A stretch of 64,000 nucleotides of DNA from JABMPR01 sp964508765 (GTDB lineage: Bacteria; Fidelibacterota; UBA8477; JABMPR01): the NCBI GenBank assembly GCA_964508765.1, contig CAZDVD010000009.1:1-64000 (forward strand). Direction: 5' to 3'. Below, piece after piece: positions 20,265 to 28,138 of the stretch. The translations under genes were made by a program, and so were the position numbers. Position 1 is the stretch's first letter; each line of letters starts with the position of its first letter. Below the pieces are notes generated by a model, which ran no database searches, was not told the origin of the DNA, and worked only from the letters and a program-made list of their open reading frames with translations.

Positions 20265-22769
20265 TTACGCTTTTGGCTCTTCAAAAGCTGGTTCTTCAGA
20301 ACTCTCACCTTCAGATTTCTGTTTTGGCTTAGCTGGCCGTCTTTTTACTGGAGCCTTTTTCTTCGGTGCAACAGGCTTTTTCACCGCTTCTTCATCCTTC
20401 TTCACCACTTTTTCAACCTTCTCAACAGCTTGAGGTACTTCAGGTTTGACTACAGGAGCCACAGTCTCAGCAGTAACTTTATTTTCAGTTTTGTCTACTT
20501 GAGCAGGCTTCTCGGTATTCTGTCGAGGATTGTCTGGCCGACGTCTAGGGTGGTTTGATCGACCCCTTGGGTGTTGTGAATTTTCGTTTTTCTTAGGAGA
20601 TGTTGGATCCTCATACTTGATTCCTAATACTCGATCAAGCTGTCTCCCATCAATACTTTCCTTATCCAGTAACAGATTAGTGATTAGTTCCAATTTGTCC
20701 TGATTCTTGGAAACAATATCCTTGGCTTTTTTGTATGCAGTGTCAATGATCTTGCGAACCTCTGCATCAATCTTTTTGGCCATATCTTCACTGAAGTCCC
20801 GATGCATCCCCAGTTCACGACCAATAAAGATTTCTTCTTTCTTCTTGCCATAAGTCATAGGACCCATTTTTTCGCTCATACCCCACTCAGTGACCATTTT
20901 TCTGGCCAGAGAGGTTGCACGCTCAATATCATTGCCAGCGCCTGTGGTCATCTGATTAAGTACCACTTCTTCAGCAACGCGTCCGCCCATGAGAATGGCC
21001 AACATCCCTTCCATGTAATCTCTTGAAAAATTATAGCGATCGTCGGTTGGCAATTGGGCAGTGAGTCCTAGTGCACGACCGCGAGGAATAATGGTCACTT
21101 TATGAACTGGATCTGTACCTTCTGTCATCCGTGCTACCAATGCATGCCCGGCTTCATGAACAGCTGTGGTTCTTTTTTCCTTTTCATTGATGACCATGCT
21201 ACGGCGTTCAGAGCCCATCATGACCTTATCCTTGGCGTGCTCAATGTCAACCATCTCAACGCGCTGTTTCCTGTGCTTAGATGCCAGGAGAGCAGCTTCA
21301 TTCATAAGATTGGCAAGATCAGCACCAGACATTCCAGGTGTACCCTTAGCGATAACATCCAGACGAACATTTTTGGCTAATGGGATATTCTTGGAATGAA
21401 CTTTGAGGATGGCTTCACGGCCACGAACATCAGGATTATCAACACTAATTTGTCTATCAAAACGGCCTGGACGCAGGAGGGCAGAATCAAGTACATCGGG
21501 TCGGTTGGTAGCTGCAAGGAGGATTATGTTGTCTGTGGTCTCAAAACCATCCATTTCAACCAGGAGCGCATTCAGAGTTTGTTCTCGCTCATCATGACCA
21601 CCTCCCAATCCAGCTCCACGCTGGCGACCAACAGCATCCAATTCATCGATAAAAATAATACATGGTGAATTCTTTTTGCTCTGTTCAAATAAATCACGAA
21701 CACGGCTGGCACCTACACCAACAAACATTTCAACGAAATCCGCACCACTCAAACTATAGAAGGGAACGTCCGCTTCCCCAGCTACAGCTCTAGCCAGCAG
21801 AGTTTTTCCTGTGCCAGGAGGTCCGACCAATAGTGCACCCTTGGGAATCTTACCACCAAGTTTTTGAAATCGTTCGGGGTGTTTCAAATATTGAACAATT
21901 TCTCTGAGTTCATCCTTGGCTTCTTCACAACCCGCGACATCCCTGAAAGTGGTTTGTGGCTTCTCCTGATCAATGATCTTAGCGCGGCTCTTACCAAAAG
22001 AAAAGATACCTTTCGTTCCGCCTCCTCCAGATTGCATTCTGCGCATGAGAAAGAACCAGAAAAAGATGATCAGGAACCAGGGTAATATCTGGAACAGATA
22101 ATCGACCCAGTCCCGGGTCTCATCCTGGAATTCATAAACGATACCCATGGCGTCCCACTCTGCAGTGACATCACTATCAATAGTTGGAGACAATACGACC
22201 CAGAATTTCTCGTAATCTTTGCTTACACCATTGATTACAGTGGTTTCAGGGAGTTTCAAGCTGCCGTGGAATTGATTTTTCTTTAATATTGCTGTTTCAA
22301 TTTTCCCGTCGAGAAGCAATTCACGATATTCAGTATAACCGAGTTTCTGTACATGTTCTGTATCAGTCTTTAATACCTGGGCAAAGAAAAACACCGACAT
22401 AAGGATGACAACCCACAATAGAGTTGTTTTCAAACCTTTCTGCCAGTCTTGATTTCCTTCAGCAGGGCGGGTTATTTTAATATTGGTAGATTTTTTTACA
22501 GGTTTTGATTCGGGTCGAGGGATGTTTTTATGTCTTGAATCCCGATTATCCCTTTTATCTCTATTGTCTCTATTGTCTCTATTGTCTCTATTGTCTTTGT
22601 TATCCCTTTTGTCACGATTGTCGCGCTGATTGCGATTATCTGACTTATTGTAGGGTTTTCTTGGTGGTCTGCGACGTTGATTTGATTGTCTGCCACTGCG
22701 CTGAGGAGAATTATCCTGATTTCGAGGAGTTCTCTCCTGATTTTTATTTGATTGATTATCTGCGTTCAT
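20265..22769 (-). CDS. ftsH: ATP-dependent zinc metalloprotease FtsH with long low-complexity ends
   Basis: This membrane AAA+ protease degrades unfolded membrane and regulatory proteins. Two helices (about residues 113-133 and 222-240) bracket a periplasmic domain. Walker A GPPGTGKT lies near residue 318, and the zinc-binding HEAGH near 540. At 834 residues it is about 200 longer than usual. Residues 1-110 form a basic cytoplasmic extension with RDN/RDK triplet repeats at 45-79. From about 730 on there is a Lys/Pro/Glu-rich tail (EKPAQVDK, KKKAPVKRR, EGESSEEP). Such extensions are absent from classical FtsH, and what they do is unknown. The gene follows hpt by 10 nt, as in Bacillus (tilS-hpt-ftsH). 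Confidence 0.95.
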   Translation of the reverse strand: MNADNQSNKNQERTPRNQDNSPQRSGRQSNQRRRPPRKPYNKSDNRNQRDNRDKRDNKDNRDNRDNRDNRDKRDNRDSRHKNIPRPESKPVKKSTNIKITRPAEGNQDWQKGLKTTLLWVVILMSVFFFAQVLKTDTEHVQKLGYTEYRELLLDGKIETAILKKNQFHGSLKLPETTVINGVSKDYEKFWVVLSPTIDSDVTAEWDAMGIVYEFQDETRDWVDYLFQILPWFLIIFFWFFLMRRMQSGGGGTKGIFSFGKSRAKIIDQEKPQTTFRDVAGCEEAKDELREIVQYLKHPERFQKLGGKIPKGALLVGPPGTGKTLLARAVAGEADVPFYSLSGADFVEMFVGVGASRVRDLFEQSKKNSPCIIFIDELDAVGRQRGAGLGGGHDEREQTLNALLVEMDGFETTDNIILLAATNRPDVLDSALLRPGRFDRQISVDNPDVRGREAILKVHSKNIPLAKNVRLDVIAKGTPGMSGADLANLMNEAALLASKHRKQRVEMVDIEHAKDKVMMGSERRSMVINEKEKRTTAVHEAGHALVARMTEGTDPVHKVTIIPRGRALGLTAQLPTDDRYNFSRDYMEGMLAILMGGRVAEEVVLNQMTTGAGNDIERATSLARKMVTEWGMSEKMGPMTYGKKKEEIFIGRELGMHRDFSEDMAKKIDAEVRKIIDTAYKKAKDIVSKNQDKLELITNLLLDKESIDGRQLDRVLGIKYEDPTSPKKNENSQHPRGRSNHPRRRPDNPRQNTEKPAQVDKTENKVTAETVAPVVKPEVPQAVEKVEKVVKKDEEAVKKPVAPKKKAPVKRRPAKPKQKSEGESSEEPAFEEPKA
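22555..22625. repeat. 9-nt tandem repeat encoding the RDN repeats of FtsH
   Basis: The plus strand carries attgtctct three times in perfect tandem from 22563, followed by near copies. On the coding strand this is AGAGACAAT, or Arg-Asp-Asn. Copies vary by one base toward the edges. The 9-nt unit keeps the reading frame, so copy number can change without breaking ftsH. Confidence 0.85.
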
Positions 22770-22779
22770 TTGTATCCTT

Positions 22780-23349
22780 TTACAAATTCATATTTACAGG
22801 AAATGCCCAGATTGCTGGTAAGTTCCTGAATTTTTGGTCTAGATCCAATCCATAACCTACGAGAAAGCGGTCGGCGACTTCAAAACCCACGTACTCAGCC
22901 TCAAATTCAAGTTTGAGACATTCCCGTTTAAAAAGTAATGAAGCGAATGCTACTGAGGTAGGTTGGTTCTGGATAATTCTGTGTTTCAAAAATCTGGCAG
23001 TCAGTCCGCTATCAATAATATCCTCTACGATGATCACATCACGGTCTGTGATGATACAGCTGATATCTTTTAGAAGTCTGACGGTTCCAGATGATTGGGT
23101 GCCCGAATGATATGAAGAGACTTTGATGAAATCAATCTCGCAATCAATTTCAAGTCTTTTGGCAAGATCGGCAAGAAAGAAAACAGAACCATTCAATACA
23201 CCAATCAAGATCGGAACCTTACCGGCATAATCCTCGGATATCTGCGCGGCTAGTTCAGCCACTCTACTTTCGATGGCTTTCTGGGAAAAGATTTCCTCCA
23301 GAACCTGTCCGGTGTACTTTCCCATATTTTCCACTACCCGCGTTTTCAT
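22780..23349 (-). CDS. hpt: Hypoxanthine phosphoribosyltransferase
   Basis: This 189-residue purine salvage enzyme converts hypoxanthine (and usually guanine) with PRPP to IMP or GMP. The PRPP-binding signature VIIVEDIIDSGLTA is at residues 105-118, with the GVLNGSVFFLADL loop before it and VGFEVADRFLVGYGLD near the C-terminus, as in the HPRT family. The start overlaps the tilS stop by 4 nt, and ftsH begins 10 nt downstream. The tilS-hpt-ftsH order is widely conserved in bacteria and confirms the call. Confidence 0.96.
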   Translation of the reverse strand: MKTRVVENMGKYTGQVLEEIFSQKAIESRVAELAAQISEDYAGKVPILIGVLNGSVFFLADLAKRLEIDCEIDFIKVSSYHSGTQSSGTVRLLKDISCIITDRDVIIVEDIIDSGLTARFLKHRIIQNQPTSVAFASLLFKRECLKLEFEAEYVGFEVADRFLVGYGLDLDQKFRNLPAIWAFPVNMNL

Positions 23350-24728
23350 TCAAACGTTCCCTTTTGAAATTGAACCTTTATACAGTGCTTTTTCACGTTT
23401 TCATTTACTACCGTTTCAGAGACCATTGCTAAGTAGGCTGTCCGTATGCCAGGTATCCATAAGATTTCACCCTGATACTCTAAGACAGGGAAATTCTCTT
23501 TAAGAAATGGTGCGACACGGGCAGACTGCAAGACTTGATTGACCGATATTGATCTTCCTGAGGCATCAACCACTATTCTGTCACCAGATTCAACATGGCG
23601 AACCACGTAAGCTTCTGGATCATGAAGATTCCAGAAATAGGACGGATTTTGAATGTGATTTTCAAGCGTTGCGGAAATGCACTCAAAGGAAAAAAACGGA
23701 AACTTACTTCTGTCAGTGTTTGAGATCTCTCCTTGAGACCAAGTGTAATTTATTTTTTTATAGAGAGTTATCCCCTCTCTATCCCGACAAGCGGTTACTG
23801 AAATTGGAAGCTGAATTTCCTTTCCGATGGCTTCATCTCTAAACAACGATTTCAAGGCTTTAAAATGGTTGGATGAGATCCCCTGTGGCATCAAAGAAAT
23901 TAATTGAAAAGCTCTGTCAAAAATCGCCTTTTGGATCGGCGAAAAATAGTCGGGGAGATTCCTCATTCCTAATGCTATTTTTGGAGCATAATACGTGCTA
24001 AACTCTTTTATATCAACATCTTCTATACTTGTTTCTATCAATCCATTTAAAGACTGCCCAGCTTGTATTATGGACTTAATGCTGGCTCTAAGGTCAAGAT
24101 CATTATTCTCGGTCAATTCTGGAATTATATTTGCCCGGATGTTATTTCTTAAAAAGGATATATCTGAATTGGAGGCATCAGTACGATATTTAAGATGAAG
24201 ATCAGTGGCATACGCCAATATTTCTTCCTGAGAAAAACTCAGCAAAGGTCGTATGAAACCCTTTTTGTTTTCACTAATTCCGGATAAACCCTGAATACCG
24301 CTCCCCTGGTATAATTTTATCAAGACAGTTTCAATCTGATCATCCAGATGTTGCCCTGTTGCAACAAAATCATATTCCAGTTCGTCCTTGAGACTTATAA
24401 ACGTAGAGCGACGTCTCAGACTACCGACTTCTTCCACACTCAAACCAGTTTCAGAAGATAAATCTCCAATATTTTCAGATATCACATACACAGGATGGCC
24501 AAGCAACTGGGCCAGTTCCTCCACAAATATTCTATCGCCATCACTATCTGTACCCCTGAGTTGATGGTCAAAATGTACAATGCTGATCTGAATGTCAGGA
24601 AGTTTGCGTAGCAAATGCAGGAGAACGGTTGAATCGGCACCACCTGAACAGGCAACCAGGACTTTGAGGCCTGATCGATACCAACTGGCAGATGAACAAT
24701 ATTCGTGAAATGATGTGTTGTTTAGCAT
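23346..24728 (-). CDS. tilS: tRNA(Ile)-lysidine synthase
   Basis: TilS modifies C34 of the CAU-anticodon tRNA-Ile to lysidine, so that it reads AUA. The N-type PP-loop ATPase motif ACSGGADS is at residues 26-33, and HFDHQLRG and ATGQHLDDQIET follow. The C-terminal half (about 290-460) matches the TilS substrate-binding and TilS_C regions, with YVVRHVESGDRIV and VNQVLQSARVAPFLKENFPVLEYQGEILWIPGIR each recognisable in part. At 460 residues the length is normal. The ATG at 24728 has no Shine-Dalgarno, because the U-run of a terminator hairpin lies right next to it. It is the first gene of the tilS-hpt-ftsH-folP-cdaA unit. Confidence 0.94.
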   Translation of the reverse strand: MLNNTSFHEYCSSASWYRSGLKVLVACSGGADSTVLLHLLRKLPDIQISIVHFDHQLRGTDSDGDRIFVEELAQLLGHPVYVISENIGDLSSETGLSVEEVGSLRRRSTFISLKDELEYDFVATGQHLDDQIETVLIKLYQGSGIQGLSGISENKKGFIRPLLSFSQEEILAYATDLHLKYRTDASNSDISFLRNNIRANIIPELTENNDLDLRASIKSIIQAGQSLNGLIETSIEDVDIKEFSTYYAPKIALGMRNLPDYFSPIQKAIFDRAFQLISLMPQGISSNHFKALKSLFRDEAIGKEIQLPISVTACRDREGITLYKKINYTWSQGEISNTDRSKFPFFSFECISATLENHIQNPSYFWNLHDPEAYVVRHVESGDRIVVDASGRSISVNQVLQSARVAPFLKENFPVLEYQGEILWIPGIRTAYLAMVSETVVNENVKKHCIKVQFQKGTFE

Positions 24729-24731
24729 AAT

Positions 24732-24766
24732 AAAAAAGCGGCCCTACTTAGTATATAGAGTCGCTT
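24732..24766 (-). terminator. Terminator between the ccm/GAPDH unit and tilS
   Basis: On the minus strand, AAGCG-A-CTCTA pairs with TAGGG-C-CGCTT around a 9-nt loop, with one internal mismatch and one G-T pair. A run of six T follows the last C. It ends the transcript from the GAPDH gene. The U-run reaches within 3 nt of the tilS ATG. Confidence 0.75.
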
Positions 24767-24783
24767 CGCAATGATTGACAATT
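24754..24783 (-). promoter_or_regulatory. Possible tilS promoter overlapping the terminator
   Basis: On the minus strand, TTGTCA is followed by an 18-nt spacer and TATATA (or a 20-nt spacer and TATACT), with the -10 in the loop of the terminator hairpin. Initiation would fall in the 3' arm, leaving a leader of roughly 20 nt. The elements are imperfect, so this is a suggestion only. Confidence 0.35.
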
Positions 24784-24793
24784 TGTGAGATAC

Positions 24794-25867
24794 TTATACC
24801 TCATCAAAGAACCAATCAGATAGAGATTGGATCTTTTGTTCATAAGAGTTGGGATACATAAACCATGTCGCTGCCGAGATCGAGCTAAGCAGTGAATTTC
24901 CATCTTGCGGTGTAAAACAGAACCCCACCAATTCCTTACCACCATCAATGAGCTGTAAGGTTGGTGCAGAAACAACAGTTTGATTTAAGATTCGTCCATA
25001 ATGGCCATGATCTCTACCAAAAGAAAATACCTGAGAGGAGAGTTTCTTCTCAGTTATAGCCACCAATGGATTCTTTTCAAAGATGTCCATCACCTGAGGC
25101 ATGGTCATGGGTTCTTTCATCTTCATGTTGAAGTGGACAATATGCATGTACTGTGTGTTCACCTTCATGGCAGATGAAAATATATTCAGGTCATAGCCTA
25201 ACGTCTTAAACAGATTGGCTGCATCTTTCGCATGATGAGTCCCGTAGCGCTCTGAGCTGTGATGACCAACTTCAGGGGCAGGAATAAAATCATTGGCCTG
25301 ACTTAAATCATTAGCACGACGAATCATTACAAAACGTCCGTCTAAGAGGTTCTCCGGATCACCATTGTGCATACCAATAGTTTTCACAAGAGAAGATAGA
25401 TTGTGGGTATTACACGAAACCACCTGCAAAAAACGATCTTCCCCATGAATCAAGGCCTCATCATTGATTCCTCGAGCATACGGTTTACCAAATCCAGTTT
25501 CACTTCCCTGGGCAATAAAGCCCAGTGTGTTATGATCATAATTGTGGTAATAGTTCACTTTATTTTTGTGACCCACACCCTTAGGTGTACAATCGATGAC
25601 AACACAGGCGCGATCAATTGCTTCAATAGTGGAAAATGCCGGTGCCAAGCCCATATCATTAAAGCCTTCAAAAGCTTCTTGATCGGTAACCAGGCGTGCG
25701 CCTCTTTTTAATAAACGCAATACCTTGGCATGTTCACTCTTTAAGGGTGTACGTTTGTGAAAAGTAATTTCATCTATACCGAGACTGGCTTTGTAATCTG
25801 CCAGCAATCCAATTAATGGTTCTCCAATTGTGCCCGTACCAACAACGTGTACAATTTTCTTAGACAT
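24794..25867 (-). CDS. Type II (archaeal-type) glyceraldehyde-3-phosphate dehydrogenase homologue
   Basis: This 357-residue protein has an N-terminal Rossmann loop VVGTGTIGEPLIG (residues 8-20), IDCTPKGVGHK (91-101) and the nucleophile context VVSCNTHNL with Cys152. Together with the GTHHAKDA His pair and the MHIVHFNMKMKEP segment, these are the landmarks of the archaeal type II GAPDH family rather than bacterial GapA (whose motif is SCTTNCL). It could oxidise or form glyceraldehyde-3-phosphate with NAD(P). Identity to true archaeal enzymes looks modest, so another aldehyde substrate is possible. It begins 12 nt after ccmD with a GGGGA ribosome site and ends before a strong terminator, making it the last gene of the ccm transcript. 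Confidence 0.72.
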   Translation of the reverse strand: MSKKIVHVVGTGTIGEPLIGLLADYKASLGIDEITFHKRTPLKSEHAKVLRLLKRGARLVTDQEAFEGFNDMGLAPAFSTIEAIDRACVVIDCTPKGVGHKNKVNYYHNYDHNTLGFIAQGSETGFGKPYARGINDEALIHGEDRFLQVVSCNTHNLSSLVKTIGMHNGDPENLLDGRFVMIRRANDLSQANDFIPAPEVGHHSSERYGTHHAKDAANLFKTLGYDLNIFSSAMKVNTQYMHIVHFNMKMKEPMTMPQVMDIFEKNPLVAITEKKLSSQVFSFGRDHGHYGRILNQTVVSAPTLQLIDGGKELVGFCFTPQDGNSLLSSISAATWFMYPNSYEQKIQSLSDWFFDEV

Positions 25868-25879
25868 CTCGATTTTCCC

Positions 25880-26023
25880 CTACTTTTTTTGGTCGATAAG
25901 CTCTTTTAGGAGTGTCATTTCCTGATTTAAATGATCCACTTTTTTATTCATATACCAGATAAAGCCGAAAATTCCCAGCCAGATGAATCCATAGGCTAGA
26001 AATAAATATACAAAGGCATCCAT
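25880..26023 (-). CDS. ccmD: CcmD-like haem exporter small subunit (47 residues)
   Basis: This short gene has one transmembrane segment (residues about 5-24: VYLFLAYGFIWLGIFGFIWY) followed by a charged amphipathic tail (NKKVDHLNQEMTLLKELIDQKK in two parts). This is the size and topology of CcmD, which stabilises CcmC-haem-CcmE and allows CcmE release. Its ATG at 26023 overlaps the ccmC stop by one nucleotide (TAATG), as expected for a coupled ccmC-ccmD pair. CcmD proteins have almost no sequence conservation, so the call relies on position, size and the membrane helix. Confidence 0.8.
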   Translation of the reverse strand: MDAFVYLFLAYGFIWLGIFGFIWYMNKKVDHLNQEMTLLKELIDQKK

Positions 26024-26715
26024 TACAGAATCTCCATTTCTTTGAACTGCTTATTTAAGATATCCTCGAGGGCCAGCAATTGATAGCGTTTGCGAATCAA
26101 ATACACATACAGAAGTGTAAAGGTTGCCAACGAAAACATAAACGTGAAAAACATGGGGGCTGCTAAACTGCCATCACTGCTGGCCATCACGGCTTGAGGA
26201 TGTTGCGTCTCCCACCAGCGAATGGAATAGTAGACAATAGGCACATCAATAAAGCCAATAATCCCTACAACTGCAGAAAGATTCGCACGTTTGCTCCCAT
26301 CAGGCAGGTAGCGGCGCAGCATAAGGAAAGCCACGTAGATGAGCCAGAGGATCAGGGATGAGGTTAAACGTACATCCCAGGTCCACCAGATCCCCCAGAC
26401 AGGTTTTGCCCAGATAGGTCCGGTAATCAAAACAAGGGTAATGAATAGCACGCCTATTTCAGCTGAGGCAACTGAAATGAGCTCGTATTTTCGGTCACGG
26501 GTGGCCAGATAAGCAACGCTGCCACCAAATACCACAAAGAAGGCCAGGAATCCTAACCAGGCACTGGGAACATGAAAATAGAAAATCCTCTGAGCAATTT
26601 GTTCAGCAGGATTTGATGCCTTGATTTGAGGTACCCATTGAAATATCAAATAAATGCTTACTAAAAAAGCGAGTAGTATAACAATGAGTAATGTCTTGTC
26701 GATTTTGGATCTCAT
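26023..26715 (-). CDS. ccmC: Cytochrome c maturation protein CcmC
   Basis: This 230-residue inner-membrane haem-handling protein with about six helices loads haem onto CcmE. The Trp-rich periplasmic motif is WGIWWTWDVRLTSS (residues 107-120). The haem-ligand candidates are His48 in YFHVPSAW and the His in ETQHPQAV. At this length it is CcmC rather than CcmF. It sits between ccmB and ccmD in the usual order and has no visible terminator on either side, so it is part of the ccm operon. Confidence 0.94.
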   Translation of the reverse strand: MRSKIDKTLLIVILLAFLVSIYLIFQWVPQIKASNPAEQIAQRIFYFHVPSAWLGFLAFFVVFGGSVAYLATRDRKYELISVASAEIGVLFITLVLITGPIWAKPVWGIWWTWDVRLTSSLILWLIYVAFLMLRRYLPDGSKRANLSAVVGIIGFIDVPIVYYSIRWWETQHPQAVMASSDGSLAAPMFFTFMFSLATFTLLYVYLIRKRYQLLALEDILNKQFKEMEIL

Positions 26716-26752
26716 GAATTGCCTTTAATTAATTTGACTTGTTTTATTCATT

Positions 26753-27424
26753 CTAGTCTTCAAGAATGAAATCAAAGAGCATATAGGAAAGTGTAAAGAA
26801 TATAACATCAAAAGCGCCCACCCTGAGAAGAAGTGGATAAAAAGCATCCGTCACTTCTCCACTCAAGACCATTCCCGTCAGTGTCACTGACCAGATAATA
26901 ATGGGTGATACCAGGGGCCAAAGCAATAAGGACAAAAGAATCTGTTGGTTTCTCGTGTGAACAGCCACGGCAGACAAAATGGTTCCCAGACTAGTAAAAC
27001 CGATGGTTCCAGCCAGTAAAACCGGAATGAGCATGAACATGCCAACCGAAAGTTGTAAATCATAAAAAATAATGAATATAGGAAAAATCAGTGCCTCAAA
27101 CATGAGCATGATAATCGTGACACTCAAAAACTTGCCAACATATATCTGCCCACCATCCACAGGCATGAGTGCCATCGCACGGAGATTCCCATTTTCTTTT
27201 TCCAATGAAAAGGACTGGTTCAAACCAAACATCCCAGAGAAAACAAAAGCAACCCAGAGTAGACCTGGAGCAATCTCCAACATTACCAATCTGGATACTT
27301 CAAACGTAAAATTGAAAATGACGAAGATCAACAGAGAGAATATCCACATGGCTAGAATACTCTCCTTCGACCTGAACTCCATACGCAGGTCTTTTTTCAG
27401 AATGGAGATTGCTGCGCGCATCAT
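26753..27424 (-). CDS. ccmB: Haem exporter permease CcmB
   Basis: This 223-residue protein has about six transmembrane segments and is the membrane half of the CcmAB ABC transporter, which uses ATP to release holo-CcmE. The N-terminal LKKDLRMEFRSKE, the LLWVAFVFSGMFGLNQSF segment and LLLWPLVSPIIIWSV are typical of CcmB. Its start overlaps the ccmA stop by 4 nt, and ccmC starts 37 nt further on. Confidence 0.92.
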   Translation of the reverse strand: MMRAAISILKKDLRMEFRSKESILAMWIFSLLIFVIFNFTFEVSRLVMLEIAPGLLWVAFVFSGMFGLNQSFSLEKENGNLRAMALMPVDGGQIYVGKFLSVTIIMLMFEALIFPIFIIFYDLQLSVGMFMLIPVLLAGTIGFTSLGTILSAVAVHTRNQQILLSLLLWPLVSPIIIWSVTLTGMVLSGEVTDAFYPLLLRVGAFDVIFFTLSYMLFDFILED

Positions 27425-28137
27425 GGGTTGCTCTCCTCAGTTTCTGAGCTGAAGAATGCTTCACGAATTTCGTCTGGATTGGTTTCAGAAATCAGACCAT
27501 CCTTTACAATCTTATGTTTCGAAATGACCAGATATCGATCAGATAATTCTGCTGCCGTATGAAGATCATGTGTTGTCAGCAGGATGGTGCGCCCCAATTC
27601 CTTCTGTTTCTTTAACAAAGTAATTAGCATTCCAATAGCGTGCTGATCCAACCCTGTAAAAGGTTCATCCAGTAGCAATAGGGATGGTCCATGAAGCAGG
27701 GCCCTTGCAATTGTTAATCGTTGGGTCATTCCCCTACTATATGTAGCAACCAAATCGAATCGACGATGAGTCAGTTCAACATTATTCAACACTGTCTCAA
27801 TGCGCTCCTGAGCATCTTGAACATTATAAATACGACTATAATATTCGAGATTTTCCAGAGCTGTTAAATTTCCATACAGGAACATTTCATGTGAGATTAG
27901 AGCTAACTTGGCTTTATTCACCCTATCATTGGGATCGGTTCCAAAAAGTTGGACTGAGCCTTCACTTGGTCTTGATACACCACTTATTATGTTCAATAAG
28001 GTGGTTTTCCCGGCTCCATTTCGCCCCAGGATACTAACAAACTCACCTGATTGGACAGAAAATGTCACACTTCTCAGAGCGATGATGCGTCCAAAATCTT
28101 TGGATACACCTATAATTTCCAGAGCGGGTACACTCAA
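27421..28137 (-). CDS. ccmA: Haem exporter ATP-binding protein CcmA
   Basis: This cytoplasmic ABC ATPase energises CcmB. Walker A is GRNGAGKTTLL, the signature YSRGMTQRL is the CcmA-type variant of LSGGQ, and Walker B is LLLLDEPFTGLD. The open frame extends up to ATG 28209, but that would overlap the preceding gene by 71 nt. A TTG at 28137, one nucleotide after that gene's stop, gives 238 residues beginning SVPALEIIGVSKDFG and is the more likely start (inference). It overlaps ccmB by 4 nt. Confidence 0.9.
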   Translation of the reverse strand: MSVPALEIIGVSKDFGRIIALRSVTFSVQSGEFVSILGRNGAGKTTLLNIISGVSRPSEGSVQLFGTDPNDRVNKAKLALISHEMFLYGNLTALENLEYYSRIYNVQDAQERIETVLNNVELTHRRFDLVATYSRGMTQRLTIARALLHGPSLLLLDEPFTGLDQHAIGMLITLLKKQKELGRTILLTTHDLHTAAELSDRYLVISKHKIVKDGLISETNPDEIREAFFSSETEESNP

Positions 28138-28138
28138 A

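Noticed and set aside
22555..22625. Short tandem repeat as a CRISPR array
   Set aside because: The 9-nt units have no spacers and lie inside ftsH in frame.
22505..22855. Plus-strand frame rich in Tyr-Cys-Leu repeats opposite ftsH
   Set aside because: It is the antisense of the RDN repeat of FtsH, with no ribosome site and a normal gene on the other strand.
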